This document shows positions 1 to 9,281 of a stretch of DNA of 64,000 nucleotides, piece by piece. A program made the translations under genes and the position numbers. The notes below the pieces were generated by a model. The model was not told where the DNA came from, searched no databases, and was given only the letters and a program-made list of their open reading frames with translations. Positions within the stretch are counted from its first letter, which is position 1, and each line of letters starts with the position of its first letter. The DNA is from Clostridia bacterium (GTDB lineage Bacteria > Bacillota > Clostridia > TANB77 > UBA1234): positions 62,001-126,000 of the forward strand of contig CAAFRB010000082.1 in the NCBI GenBank assembly GCA_900765095.1, given 5' to 3'.

Positions 1-56
1 ATAGTTTTGGTGTTAATTATGCAAATGAAAAAAGGATATAATAGAAAGGGATAGAA

Positions 57-1169
57 ATGAAAAAACTAATTGTTGCTTTAGTAATACTAGCGCTAAGTGT
101 TTTAGGCTTTGCAGTTTATAATAATTATGAAGATATATTAATGTATATAACGAATAAAGATTGGCAAGTTACAGAATCTATAGGTACAGTGAATGTGAGC
201 AATTTTTATTCTGTGGATGGAACAAGTTCAAATTTACTGGTTATTGGCAATAACTATATTACAGGTTATTCAAATACCTCAAAGCAGACTTTTGACGAAG
301 CGATATCTGTAAAGGGCGTGGTGACTGCATCTGAAGGTGATTATTGTATTATTGGAGAAACGGATGGCACTAAGCTTTATATGATAAATGGTTCAAAAAA
401 AGTGTGGAGTTCTGAAATACAAGGAACGATTTTAGGAGTTTCTGTTAATAAAAATGGATATTCCGCAGTTATATACAAACAGGCTGGCTATAAGTCTTTA
501 GTGAAACTTATGGATTCAGAAGGAAAGGAGTTATTTACCAGCTATCTCGCTTCTACTTATGCTGTTGATGTTGAAATCTCCAATGATAACAAGACTCTTG
601 TGATTGCTGAAATTAATGTGGAAGGAATCAAAGTTCAATCTGTGATTAAAATAATAGATGTGAATAATGTTAACCAAGAAAACGTTAAAAAAGTTGATTT
701 GGGTGATGATGTTTTAGTTGTTGATGTTAAATTTAATGACAAAAATCAAATTGTTGTTCAAACAGATGGTGATATTAAGATTATTGAAAATAGGCAGTTG
801 AACAGTTTCTTGTCATTCAAAGACTTGAATGTAAATATTGCTACGATTAAAAATGACAACAATGCAATTTACATTTCTAAAGTTGATAATGGATTGTTTG
901 ACTCAAAGTATGTCCTTACAATTTGCGATTATAAGGATGGCGGCGCAAATAAGAAGGAGTATGAAATGAAAAGCTTACCATCTATGATGGTAACACAGAA
1001 GAAAAACATAGTACTACTTGTTGAAAATGAGTTGCTTGTTGTTAACACAAATGGAAAACTAGTAAAAAGAGTTGAATCTGTTGGAAATATTAAATCTATA
1101 GTGATGTTTGATAATGGAAATTCTTTTGGGCTAGTGTATAGGGACAAGATAGAATTTTTAAAGATATAA
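57..1169 (+). CDS. DUF5711-like membrane-anchored protein
   Basis: The 370-aa protein starts with one hydrophobic segment (about residues 3-20) after two lysines, which looks like an uncleaved anchor. The rest resembles a chain of beta-propeller blades: short beta-rich repeats with alternating hydrophobics and many Asn/Asp/Gly turns. The architecture matches DUF5711 proteins of Clostridia, whose biochemical role is unknown. The ATG follows an AAAGGGA ribosome binding site. The gene ends 16 bases before the cvpA-like start, so the two are probably co-transcribed, which suggests an envelope role. The family call rests on the overall pattern only. Confidence 0.6.
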   Translation: MKKLIVALVILALSVLGFAVYNNYEDILMYITNKDWQVTESIGTVNVSNFYSVDGTSSNLLVIGNNYITGYSNTSKQTFDEAISVKGVVTASEGDYCIIGETDGTKLYMINGSKKVWSSEIQGTILGVSVNKNGYSAVIYKQAGYKSLVKLMDSEGKELFTSYLASTYAVDVEISNDNKTLVIAEINVEGIKVQSVIKIIDVNNVNQENVKKVDLGDDVLVVDVKFNDKNQIVVQTDGDIKIIENRQLNSFLSFKDLNVNIATIKNDNNAIYISKVDNGLFDSKYVLTICDYKDGGANKKEYEMKSLPSMMVTQKKNIVLLVENELLVVNTNGKLVKRVESVGNIKSIVMFDNGNSFGLVYRDKIEFLKI

Positions 1170-1185
1170 ATGAGGAGTGATAAAG

Positions 1186-1875
1186 ATGGGTATATATATT
1201 GATATTGTTGCTGTTTTGATTATTGTTATTGCAGCAGCGGTAGCGTATTTCAAGGGATTTGTTAAAACTTTTTTTGGCTTTATATCTACGATACTCGCAA
1301 TTGCTCTTGCGTGCCTATTTTGCAAGACGCTTGCCACTTACATAAAGGAAAATACAGAAGTGGATGATTTTATAATGAAAAGTATAATTTCAATAAATGG
1401 TGGAATGAGTGGTGATACTGCAGATGATATAGTAGGCGGTACAAGTTCTGGAGATTACAGTGAGGATAGTACATCTCTTAGCCTAGCTGAATCTATTCCA
1501 AATACTTTAAATGAAATGTTTGGACTAGATAAAATAAAGGAAGAAGCAACGACTAATATTGTAAATAAAATTACGGACATAGTAATAAATATTTTGAGCT
1601 GGTTAATTATATATGCTGTTACTAGAATTGTACTTTTAATATTGACTTTAGTGTTTGACGGAATAATGAGCTTGCCGATATTAAAGACTATAAATAATCT
1701 GACTGGTCTTGTGTTAGGCGCTATAATGGGAATTTTTAGAGTTTATTTTATACTTGCTATAATATATTTTGTTTCTAACATTGCTAACATAGCAAATATA
1801 GTTTCTGCAATTAATACATCTACATTGGTTGCACAGATGTATAATAATAATTTGTTAATTAATCTTATATTTTAG
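1186..1875 (+). CDS. CvpA family membrane protein
   Basis: This protein of about 229 aa begins with a hydrophobic helix followed by a short AYFKGFVKT segment and a second helix, the usual N-terminus of CvpA/colicin V production proteins. An acidic, Ser/Gly-rich loop (about residues 60-110) is followed by two or three more membrane helices. A GTG at 1177 is in frame, but GAGGAG at 1172-1177 lies 8 bases before the ATG at 1186, so the ATG is chosen. CvpA-like proteins are linked to envelope integrity. The gene sits between the DUF5711 and LCP genes, which fits. Confidence 0.75.
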   Translation: MGIYIDIVAVLIIVIAAAVAYFKGFVKTFFGFISTILAIALACLFCKTLATYIKENTEVDDFIMKSIISINGGMSGDTADDIVGGTSSGDYSEDSTSLSLAESIPNTLNEMFGLDKIKEEATTNIVNKITDIVINILSWLIIYAVTRIVLLILTLVFDGIMSLPILKTINNLTGLVLGAIMGIFRVYFILAIIYFVSNIANIANIVSAINTSTLVAQMYNNNLLINLIF

Positions 1876-1992
1876 ACTTGATTTAGAAGATGATATTTTA
1901 GTGAATTAGAGAAACTTATGATTGTCGAAATGTGATAATTGTGAATTTAGTGTGAAAGTTAATATTTTTGAATATTATGAAACAAAATTTTG

Positions 1993-2021
1993 TTGTAAAT
2001 AGTCTAAAGGTTTGATAAAAT
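1993..2021 (+). promoter_or_regulatory. Sigma-A promoter for the LCP gene
   Basis: TTGTAA (1993-1998) is followed after 17 bases by TAAAAT (2016-2021), with TG one base upstream of the -10 (extended -10). It leaves a leader of about 70 bases before the LCP start. Predicted by eye. Confidence 0.45.
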
Positions 2022-2099
2022 GACTCAAAAGTGTCAATTATAATAATGAATATGTACTAATGATAAAAACAATAACTATATAAAAAGGAGCTTGACTAA

Positions 2100-3425
2100 A
2101 TGAGGGGATTAAAAGGTCTTATGAAAATAATAGCTGTTGCCTTGATTTTGATATGCGTAGTTGTAGCAGGGGGCGCAGCAGCAATATATTATGAAAATCT
2201 TGAGAAAGATATGAAAGAAAATAGTGGTGATTCAAAACTTGCTCAGTTTTTAGTTTCTGGAGGAGAAACTAAAAAGAAAGAAGAGCTGATGTTTACATGC
2301 TTGTTCATGGGCAGAAATGCTCATTTAACAGATTTTATGATGCTTGCACAGTATAATCCAAACACTAGAGAGGTTTCACTTATGTCGATTCCAAGAGATA
2401 CTTATGTTGGAACTTCATCTGTTGATGGAAAGATGAACTCTATATACATGTATAAGTATCCAGAGAAAGTTGTGAAAGCTGTTGAAACGATTACTGGTGT
2501 AGATATACAACATTATTTAATATTTGATGCAAAAATATTGAGAAATATTGTTAATGAAATAGGTGGTGTCACTGTTGAAGTTCCTTTCAACATGGATTAT
2601 GATGACCCAGACCAAAACTTGTATATTCACTTGAAGAAAGGCGTTCAGAAGCTTACAGGTGCACAAGCTGAACAGTTTGTTAGATTCAGAAAAAATAATA
2701 ATGGTGGCGGTTATGCAAACGGCGATGTAGGAAGAATTGCTACACAGCAGAAATTTATTAAAGCCATGATTTCTGAAATTTTAAAGGTTGAAAATATCGG
2801 TAAAGTGGGCAACTTGGTAAAGATTGCATTAAATGGCACAGATACTGATATAACGTTAGATGTAATACAACAATATTTGGATGATGTTGTTACATTTAAG
2901 AAGGATAGAGTAAGGATTGAAACATTGCCTGGCGTTGGAAAATACGGAAAAGGACCAGATGGATTAACACGTTCTTTCTTCTATCATGACGCAGAAAAAA
3001 CAAAAGAGATTGTTAAAGAATTGTTTTTTACATCTATAGATGATATGGGTTCGGGTGATAGCAATACACCAGGAGATGCAGTACAAAACGAGGTGACAGC
3101 AAAGGCACAAGAGGTTATCTCACAAGGACTTGAAACAGAAAGCGGTAATAGCGATGAGAAAATTAGAATCGAAGTATTAAGTGCTAATGCTAAGAGTTCA
3201 AAGATGAATAGCTTAGTAGAGAAGCTAAATTCGAATGGATGTAATGTAGTAAAGGTAGGAAATTACCCAACAACTAAAGTTGAGGCATCACGTATAATTG
3301 TTCATGGAAGTTGCGATACAGAAGAACTTGAAAATGTAAAAACTTTATCTGGCATTAAGACTACTGAACAGAGCGATGAGATTGTTAATGTTAAATTCAC
3401 TATCATAATAGGTGCAAACTATTAG
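2100..3425 (+). CDS. LytR-CpsA-Psr (LCP) family cell-wall transferase
   Basis: The 441-aa protein has one N-terminal membrane helix (about residues 8-30), then an LCP domain with the SIPRDTYV motif, an ILRNIVNEIGGV segment and GDVGRIATQQ, which matches the conserved Arg/Gln-rich helix. LCP enzymes transfer undecaprenyl-linked polymers such as teichoic acid or capsule to peptidoglycan outside the cell. The last 100 residues (about 340-441) look like a LytR_C domain. AAGGAG precedes the ATG at a good distance. A terminator follows, so the gene may be monocistronic. Confidence 0.88.
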   Translation: MRGLKGLMKIIAVALILICVVVAGGAAAIYYENLEKDMKENSGDSKLAQFLVSGGETKKKEELMFTCLFMGRNAHLTDFMMLAQYNPNTREVSLMSIPRDTYVGTSSVDGKMNSIYMYKYPEKVVKAVETITGVDIQHYLIFDAKILRNIVNEIGGVTVEVPFNMDYDDPDQNLYIHLKKGVQKLTGAQAEQFVRFRKNNNGGGYANGDVGRIATQQKFIKAMISEILKVENIGKVGNLVKIALNGTDTDITLDVIQQYLDDVVTFKKDRVRIETLPGVGKYGKGPDGLTRSFFYHDAEKTKEIVKELFFTSIDDMGSGDSNTPGDAVQNEVTAKAQEVISQGLETESGNSDEKIRIEVLSANAKSSKMNSLVEKLNSNGCNVVKVGNYPTTKVEASRIIVHGSCDTEELENVKTLSGIKTTEQSDEIVNVKFTIIIGANY

Positions 3426-3443
3426 AAAAATATAAGCTATAAT

Positions 3444-3486
3444 AAGAATCTAAATTGCTTAATCAACAGTTTAGGTTCTTTTTTAT
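3444..3486 (+). terminator. Rho-independent terminator after the LCP gene
   Basis: The arms AAGAATCTAAATTG (from 3444) and CAGTTTAGGTTCTT (ending 3480) pair over 14 positions including G-U pairs, and TTTTTT follows. Confidence 0.8.
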
Positions 3487-3487
3487 G

Positions 3488-3516
3488 TTGATTTTTATGG
3501 GTATGTGTAGTATAAT
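3488..3516 (+). promoter_or_regulatory. leuS promoter
   Basis: TTGATT (3488-3493), a 17-base spacer and a consensus TATAAT (3511-3516). The transcript would start about 45 bases before leuS, which leaves no room for a T-box. Confidence 0.65.
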
Positions 3517-3570
3517 TTTTAAATGAAATTGCCGAGAAACGGGCGATATGACGACGAAAGAAGGGTTTAT

Positions 3571-5976
3571 ATGGATTATAAATTTTCTGAAATTGAAAAG
3601 AAATGGCAAGATATATGGGAGAAAGAAGGGGCTTTTAAGGCGAAGAATGATTTTACAAAGCCTAAGTTTTATGGACTAATTGAGTTTCCATATCCATCAG
3701 GAAATGGACTTCATGTTGGTCACCCAAAGAGTAATACTGCTATTGATATAATTTCAAGAAAGAGAAGAATGGAAGGCTATAATGTGCTTTATCCAATAGG
3801 TTGGGATGCTTTTGGACTTCCAACTGAAAATTATGCTATAAAGAATAAGATTCATCCATCAATAGTTACAAAACAAAATGTTGATCATTTTAGAGAACAG
3901 CTTAAGAAGATTGGATTTTCTTTTGATTGGGATAGAGAGATAAATACTACAGACCCAAGTTATTATAAATGGACACAGTGGATATTTTTACAGATGTATA
4001 AGCATGGACTTGCTTATAAAGCAGAGATTCCAATAAACTTCTGCACAAGCTGTAAGGTTGGACTTGCAAATGAAGAGGTTGTAAACGGTGTCTGTGAAAG
4101 ATGTGGAGGAGAAGTTGTTCAAAAAGTTAAAAGTCAATGGATGCTAAAAATTACTGAGTATGCTGAAAGACTATACGATGATTTGGATGAAACAGACTTT
4201 ATTGATAAGGTTAAAATACAACAAAGAAATTGGATTGGAAAATCTAAAGGTGCGGAAGTTAAATTTAAAGTAGCTGGAACTGATGAAGAATTAGTAGTGT
4301 TTACAACTAGACCAGATACATTGTTTGGTGCTACGTACATGGTAGTTTCACCAGAACATAAAATTCTTGAAAAATTAAATATTGAGAATATTGATGAGGT
4401 AAAAGCATATCAAAAAGAAGCTGCTAAAAAGAGCGAGTTTGAAAGAACTGAGATGAATAAAGATAAGACAGGTGTTATGCTTAAAGGTGTAAAGGCAATT
4501 AATCCTGTTAATGGCAAAGAGATTCCTATATGGATTTCTGATTATGTACTTGCTTCTTATGGAACTGGAGCAATTATGGCTGTTCCTGCTCATGATGATA
4601 GAGATTGGGCTTTTGCTAAGAAGTTTAATATGCCTATAATTCAAGTAATTAGTGGTGAAGGAGATGTGAATGAAGCACCTAACACGAATACTGATACTGG
4701 GGTTATGATAAATTCGGGATTCTTAGATGGAATTGAGGTTAAAAGGGCTATTGATACTATGATAAAGTATCTTGAAGAAAAGGGAATAGGAAAGGCAAAG
4801 ACTAATTTTAAGCTTCGTGATTGGGTCTTCTCAAGACAAAGATATTGGGGTGAACCAATACCAATGGTTCATTGCGACAAGTGCGGTTGGGTTCCACTTC
4901 CAGAAGAATCTTTACCACTAGAACTTCCATACACAGATAGTTATGAACCAACAGATAACGGTGAATCTCCTCTTGCAAACCTAACTGATTGGGTTAATAC
5001 AACTTGTCCTCATTGCGGTGGAAAAGCTACTAGAGAAACTGACACAATGCCTAACTGGGCTGGTTCATCATGGTATTTCTTGAGATATATTGATCCACAC
5101 AATGATAAGGAAATTGCTGACAAAGAACTTTTAAAATATTGGCTACCAGTTGATTGGTATAATGGTGGAATGGAACATACAACGCTTCACTTATTATATT
5201 CGAGATTTTGGCACAAGTTTTTATACGATATAGGAGCTGTACCAACTAGTGAACCATATCAAAAGAGAACTGCACACGGTATGATATTGGGTGCAAATGG
5301 CGAGAAGATGTCTAAATCTAGAGGAAATGTTATAAATCCAGATGATATGATTGCACAATATGGAGCAGATACTTTAAGAATGTATGAGATGTTTATGGGG
5401 GCATTTGATCAAGCTGCACCATGGTCTGAGAAGAGTGTAAAAGGCTGTTACAGATTCTTGGAGAGAGTATATAATTTGATGGATATTTTAGTTGATGGTG
5501 ATGAATATTCAAAAGACCTTGAATCAATAATGCACAAGACTATTAAGAAAGTGTCTAATGATTATGAAAAGATGAAGTTCAATACTGCTATAGCAAGTAT
5601 GATGGAACTTATTAATGAAGTATACAAGGTTGGAAAAATAAATAAAGCCGAACTTAAAACTTTCATTACTTTGTTAAATCCAGTAGCACCACATATAACT
5701 GAGGAAATGTGGGAGAGAGCAGGATTAGAAGGAAGATTATATCAAACTATATGGCCAGAATGTGATGAAGAAAAAACTGTAGATTCAGTAGTAGAAGTAC
5801 CAGTTCAAGTAAATGGAAAACTTCGTAGTGTAATAAAAATAAATAAAGGTGCAACAAGTGAAGAGGTTGAGAGAATTGCACTTGCTGATGAAGAGGTTAA
5901 GAAATTTATTGATGGTAAAGAAATTGTTAAAAAGATATATGTTCCAGAACGTATATTTACAATAGTTGCTAAATAA
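3571..5976 (+). CDS. leuS: Leucine--tRNA ligase
   Basis: This class I aminoacyl-tRNA synthetase (about 801 aa) charges tRNA-Leu in the cytoplasm. The HIGH motif appears as HVGH (residues 48-51) and the KMSKS motif is exact (579-583). A CxxC/CxxC zinc ribbon lies around residues 155-185, and a CP1 editing domain with the TTRPDTLFGAT signature follows. The C-terminal anticodon-binding and tail domains are present, so the length is normal. An in-frame ATG lies at 3523, but the protein fold begins at MDYKFSEIEKKW and an AAGAAGG sequence precedes 3571, which decides the start. No T-box leader is visible, which is unusual for a Firmicute synthetase gene. Confidence 0.97.
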   Translation: MDYKFSEIEKKWQDIWEKEGAFKAKNDFTKPKFYGLIEFPYPSGNGLHVGHPKSNTAIDIISRKRRMEGYNVLYPIGWDAFGLPTENYAIKNKIHPSIVTKQNVDHFREQLKKIGFSFDWDREINTTDPSYYKWTQWIFLQMYKHGLAYKAEIPINFCTSCKVGLANEEVVNGVCERCGGEVVQKVKSQWMLKITEYAERLYDDLDETDFIDKVKIQQRNWIGKSKGAEVKFKVAGTDEELVVFTTRPDTLFGATYMVVSPEHKILEKLNIENIDEVKAYQKEAAKKSEFERTEMNKDKTGVMLKGVKAINPVNGKEIPIWISDYVLASYGTGAIMAVPAHDDRDWAFAKKFNMPIIQVISGEGDVNEAPNTNTDTGVMINSGFLDGIEVKRAIDTMIKYLEEKGIGKAKTNFKLRDWVFSRQRYWGEPIPMVHCDKCGWVPLPEESLPLELPYTDSYEPTDNGESPLANLTDWVNTTCPHCGGKATRETDTMPNWAGSSWYFLRYIDPHNDKEIADKELLKYWLPVDWYNGGMEHTTLHLLYSRFWHKFLYDIGAVPTSEPYQKRTAHGMILGANGEKMSKSRGNVINPDDMIAQYGADTLRMYEMFMGAFDQAAPWSEKSVKGCYRFLERVYNLMDILVDGDEYSKDLESIMHKTIKKVSNDYEKMKFNTAIASMMELINEVYKVGKINKAELKTFITLLNPVAPHITEEMWERAGLEGRLYQTIWPECDEEKTVDSVVEVPVQVNGKLRSVIKINKGATSEEVERIALADEEVKKFIDGKEIVKKIYVPERIFTIVAK

Positions 5977-6054
5977 AAAAAGCATAAAGATAGGTGTATT
6001 TCGGCACTTGAGAGTTTTCGACTTAAAATGAAGAAAATTTCTCACGTAAATAAT

Positions 6055-6090
6055 AAAAAGCCTGTGGGTTTAAATACTCACAGGCTTTTT
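6055..6090. terminator. Bidirectional terminator between leuS and the HD-GYP gene
   Basis: AAAAAGCCTGTGGG and CTCACAGGCTTTTT form a 14-bp stem (one G-U) flanked by A and T runs, so it can end leuS on the plus strand and the convergent operon on the minus strand. Confidence 0.85.
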
Positions 6091-6175
6091 GAACAATTGT
6101 TTATTGGAATTTTTTCTCAATAAGCAATTAAAGGTTTTCGCATTTTATAATTTATTTTATCTTTATTAAAGATAT

Positions 6176-7237
6176 TTACATGTTTTCTCTATTGAATTTT
6201 GTGTTTGCTCCTGCTTCGATTTCAGATAAATCATGAGTTTCAAATACGTTCAAAAATGCTTCTGCTATTGCTGGATCAAATTGTGTTCCGCTACATCTTC
6301 TAATTTCATCTAATGCTTTTTCTAATGTGAATCTTGGACGATAGCTTCTGTCTGATGTCATTGCATCGAATGAGTCTGCAACAGATATTATTCTTGCATT
6401 GTAAGGAATATCTTCTCCTGTAAGACCAGAAGGGTATCCTCTACCATCAAATCTTTCGTGGTGATGTTTTACCATTGGAATTAGGTTATCGAAGATTTTA
6501 GATGGCTGTAGTATATGTGCTCCTATTGATGGATGGTTCTTTATGTCATCATATTCATCATCTGTTAGCTTTGATGTTTTTTGCAAGATTGAGTCGGGAA
6601 TTCCTATCTTTCCTATGTCATGGAAAAGACCGCCATCTCTTATTAAGTTTACTTGTTCTTCAGGTAAGTTGAGTTGCTTTGCTATTAATACAGCATAATA
6701 AGAAACTCTATCAGAATGATTCTTGGTATAAGAATCTTTTGCGTCAACTGCTAAGCGTAAAGATTCCATTGTGCCTCTATAAGCACTTTTAAGCTCGTCA
6801 TAAGCATGTTCTAATTGTTCATTTATATCTTTTATAATTCTCATTTGAGAAACTGATTTTAAACCAGATTCAACAAGTAATATGATTTGATCGAATTTGT
6901 CACTCTTTTCACAGTAACCTTGAATGTCTAATCTTTTTATTGTTTCAAGTGGAGGAGCTAAGTCCTTGTGACCAGTAAGTAATAATATGTATAAGTCTTT
7001 ATTAAATTTTCTTACTTCTTCAACTACTTGATCACCATGAATTGGCATCATTAAAAAGTCTAGAATTAACATATCAAAATGTTCTTCTTTTAATAATTCT
7101 ATCGCCTTTAATGGGTCTGTTTCACCAACTAAGTTGTATTGATTTAGAAAGATTGCAAGTGAATCTATTATTCCTTGTTCATCATCAACAACTAATATTT
7201 TAAAATCTTTTTTCTGAACGGTATCTTTTAATCTCAT
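6176..7237 (-). CDS. Response regulator with HD-GYP c-di-GMP phosphodiesterase domain
   Basis: This is a 353-aa two-domain cytoplasmic protein. Residues 12-125 are a receiver domain with acidic D18/D19 and predicted phospho-acceptor D60. Residues 155-345 are an HD-GYP domain: H206-D207 metal ligands in HDIGKIG, then HHE (259-261) and GYP (267-269). Complete HD-GYP domains hydrolyse cyclic di-GMP, so phosphorylation probably controls c-di-GMP breakdown. The start has a TAAGGAGG site. The gene begins 10 bases after the histidine kinase stop, which makes that kinase the likely partner. Activity and partner are inferred, not shown. Confidence 0.93.
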   Translation of the reverse strand: MRLKDTVQKKDFKILVVDDEQGIIDSLAIFLNQYNLVGETDPLKAIELLKEEHFDMLILDFLMMPIHGDQVVEEVRKFNKDLYILLLTGHKDLAPPLETIKRLDIQGYCEKSDKFDQIILLVESGLKSVSQMRIIKDINEQLEHAYDELKSAYRGTMESLRLAVDAKDSYTKNHSDRVSYYAVLIAKQLNLPEEQVNLIRDGGLFHDIGKIGIPDSILQKTSKLTDDEYDDIKNHPSIGAHILQPSKIFDNLIPMVKHHHERFDGRGYPSGLTGEDIPYNARIISVADSFDAMTSDRSYRPRFTLEKALDEIRRCSGTQFDPAIAEAFLNVFETHDLSEIEAGANTKFNRENM

Positions 7238-7247
7238 TTTTACCTCC

Positions 7248-9281
7248 TTATTTTATTGGTATAGTAATTGTAAATGTTGTACCAACGTTTTCTTCTGATA
7301 TGAAGCTAATATCGCCACCGAATTTGCCTTTTATAGTAGAATATGACATGTATAATCCAAGACCAGTTCCGTTTTTTCCTTTTGTCGTTATCATTTCTTT
7401 AAACAACTTACTTTTTGTTTCTTCATTCATACCACATCCAAAATCGCTTACAACGATGTATACATTTTTATTATCTGTATTGATTTTAAACAATATTTTT
7501 TGATTAGGTACGCCTTGGTAAGCTTGAATTGAATTTGAAATTAAGTTTATAACTACTTGGATTAGATTGTTTATATCGCCGTGGAGTGTTAATGTTGGGT
7601 CACATTCTATATCTCCTTCAAGGGTAAGTAGAGCTTTCTTAATTTCGTGTTTTATCAATATATCTACCTTCTTATATAAATCATAAACTGTAAATTCTGA
7701 GTAGTCTGAGGTTGCAAGCTGAGATGCTTGACCTTTAACTGCGGTTATGATGTCTGACATGTAAGATGTATGAGTCTTGATTTTTGTAATCCATTCAAGC
7801 ATATCTTTTGCAATATCTTTATGGTCTTCTGGAGTTACTTGTGGATTGTTTATTGATGCCATGTATTCTCCAACGAGTTCTGTTAGACCTTCAGCTGCAC
7901 CTGATATAGACATTATAGGAGTCTTCATGTTATGAGCTATTCCACCAATCATTTGTCCTAGTGATGCAAGTCTTTCTTGTTCTAATAATATTTGTTGGTT
8001 ATTTTGAATTGTATTAATATATTGCTTTGTTAGTTCTTGTACTTCGTTAAATGCAATTACCAGGTCCCCAATTTCATCATTTGAAGTAACTGCAAGCCTA
8101 TTGCTTAGTTCATTTGAGTTCCTGTGTGCTATTTCTTTCATGTTTTTAGCAACAAGTGATATTTCTTTTGAAACAGAATTTGAAAAGAAGTACACAGAAA
8201 TACCGGCGTAGATAAGTATTATTAAAATATTTGCAAGTGCATTAGTTAAGTATTTGTTTGATAGGTCATAACGAATTACTACTTTTAAAGGTGTTCCACC
8301 AATATCTACAGGTATCACAATACCTTGATTTTCTGTACCGTAGTAGTCGTAAACATGGTTATCATGCTTGTCTGATAATTCAAGTGCATATTTTATAAAG
8401 AAGTCAGATACTTCTACATTATTAAAATTTAAAAATTTGTTATTTTCGTCTATAATAAATACTGCATCGTTAGAAGACATTAATTCCATATCATTTAGCA
8501 TATTTTCTAACTCTTTTAAAGAGTTAGGTGAGGTAGTTTCAATTAGCGAATATACCTCGTAACTGTAGTGACTTTTTAATAAGTTAGATTTGTCTTCCAT
8601 GTTGTTTGAATATATAAGTAGAAATGTATAAAACAAGCAAACTAAAACAAGTGATGATGTTTGAAACATTAGTGTTGCGGTAAGGTTAAAACTTAACTTA
8701 TTAGTTTTCTTCATGTTATTCAAACGTATTAAGATAGATTTAAAAGCACCTCTTAAGAATATGTACGCTAATGAAGCAGTTAATGTTGATATTGTGAATA
8801 TAATTAGTATTACCTTTACATCTGCAAAAGATGTGAACTTTAAATATCTAAATACAAGCGACATTATTATTGTCGGTAGTATAACTATAATTGTAAATAT
8901 ATATTGCGGTAAAGTTAAACATTTAGCTACTATTTTATCTAGTCTTTTTTGAGCTTCCTTATCGGTTTTTGCTTGATGTTTTAATAAATCTACTTTATTA
9001 AAGTCTTTTGTTTCCAGCAAAATAAATGTAATACCTATGGCAGTTAAAGCTAGATATATCAAAGTGAACTGCATTAAATATGTTATACCACTTGAAAAAT
9101 CCCTATCGAAACCAGAGTTTATGGTTCCCGGTCCATAATTTAAAAGTATAGGTATAAGATAATATGTAAGTAGCACTCCTAAGAAAATTGTAAATGCAAA
9201 ATAAAAACATGCTGCAAATCTGGCGTTCTTTGAAAAGAACTGTGAAATCTTGCTTAGTACTTTAGATTTTTTCTTTTTCAT
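7248..9281 (-). CDS. Multi-pass membrane sensor histidine kinase
   Basis: The 677-aa protein has about five membrane helices in its first 225 residues, a predicted extracellular segment (about 228-340), another helix (about 345-365), a HAMP linker with NDEIGDL (about 370-420), a HisKA-like helix with phospho-acceptor H450 in GIAHNMKTP, and a HATPase domain (N-box NLISNSI, DFGCGM, GTGLGLYMS). It should autophosphorylate and pass phosphate to the regulator encoded next. Its start overlaps the end of the synthetase gene by 20 bases, so the two are translationally coupled. The many N-terminal helices could sense a lipid-like or membrane-borne ligand, but that is inference. Confidence 0.9.
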   Translation of the reverse strand: MKKKKSKVLSKISQFFSKNARFAACFYFAFTIFLGVLLTYYLIPILLNYGPGTINSGFDRDFSSGITYLMQFTLIYLALTAIGITFILLETKDFNKVDLLKHQAKTDKEAQKRLDKIVAKCLTLPQYIFTIIVILPTIIMSLVFRYLKFTSFADVKVILIIFTISTLTASLAYIFLRGAFKSILIRLNNMKKTNKLSFNLTATLMFQTSSLVLVCLFYTFLLIYSNNMEDKSNLLKSHYSYEVYSLIETTSPNSLKELENMLNDMELMSSNDAVFIIDENNKFLNFNNVEVSDFFIKYALELSDKHDNHVYDYYGTENQGIVIPVDIGGTPLKVVIRYDLSNKYLTNALANILIILIYAGISVYFFSNSVSKEISLVAKNMKEIAHRNSNELSNRLAVTSNDEIGDLVIAFNEVQELTKQYINTIQNNQQILLEQERLASLGQMIGGIAHNMKTPIMSISGAAEGLTELVGEYMASINNPQVTPEDHKDIAKDMLEWITKIKTHTSYMSDIITAVKGQASQLATSDYSEFTVYDLYKKVDILIKHEIKKALLTLEGDIECDPTLTLHGDINNLIQVVINLISNSIQAYQGVPNQKILFKINTDNKNVYIVVSDFGCGMNEETKSKLFKEMITTKGKNGTGLGLYMSYSTIKGKFGGDISFISEENVGTTFTITIPIK

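Noticed and set aside
929..1147. 72-codon open frame on the minus strand
   Set aside because: It lies entirely inside the DUF5711 gene, has no ribosome site and does not look like a protein.
3487..3570. T-box riboswitch before leuS
   Set aside because: The promoter leaves only about 45 bases of leader, and no T-box sequence or antiterminator is seen.
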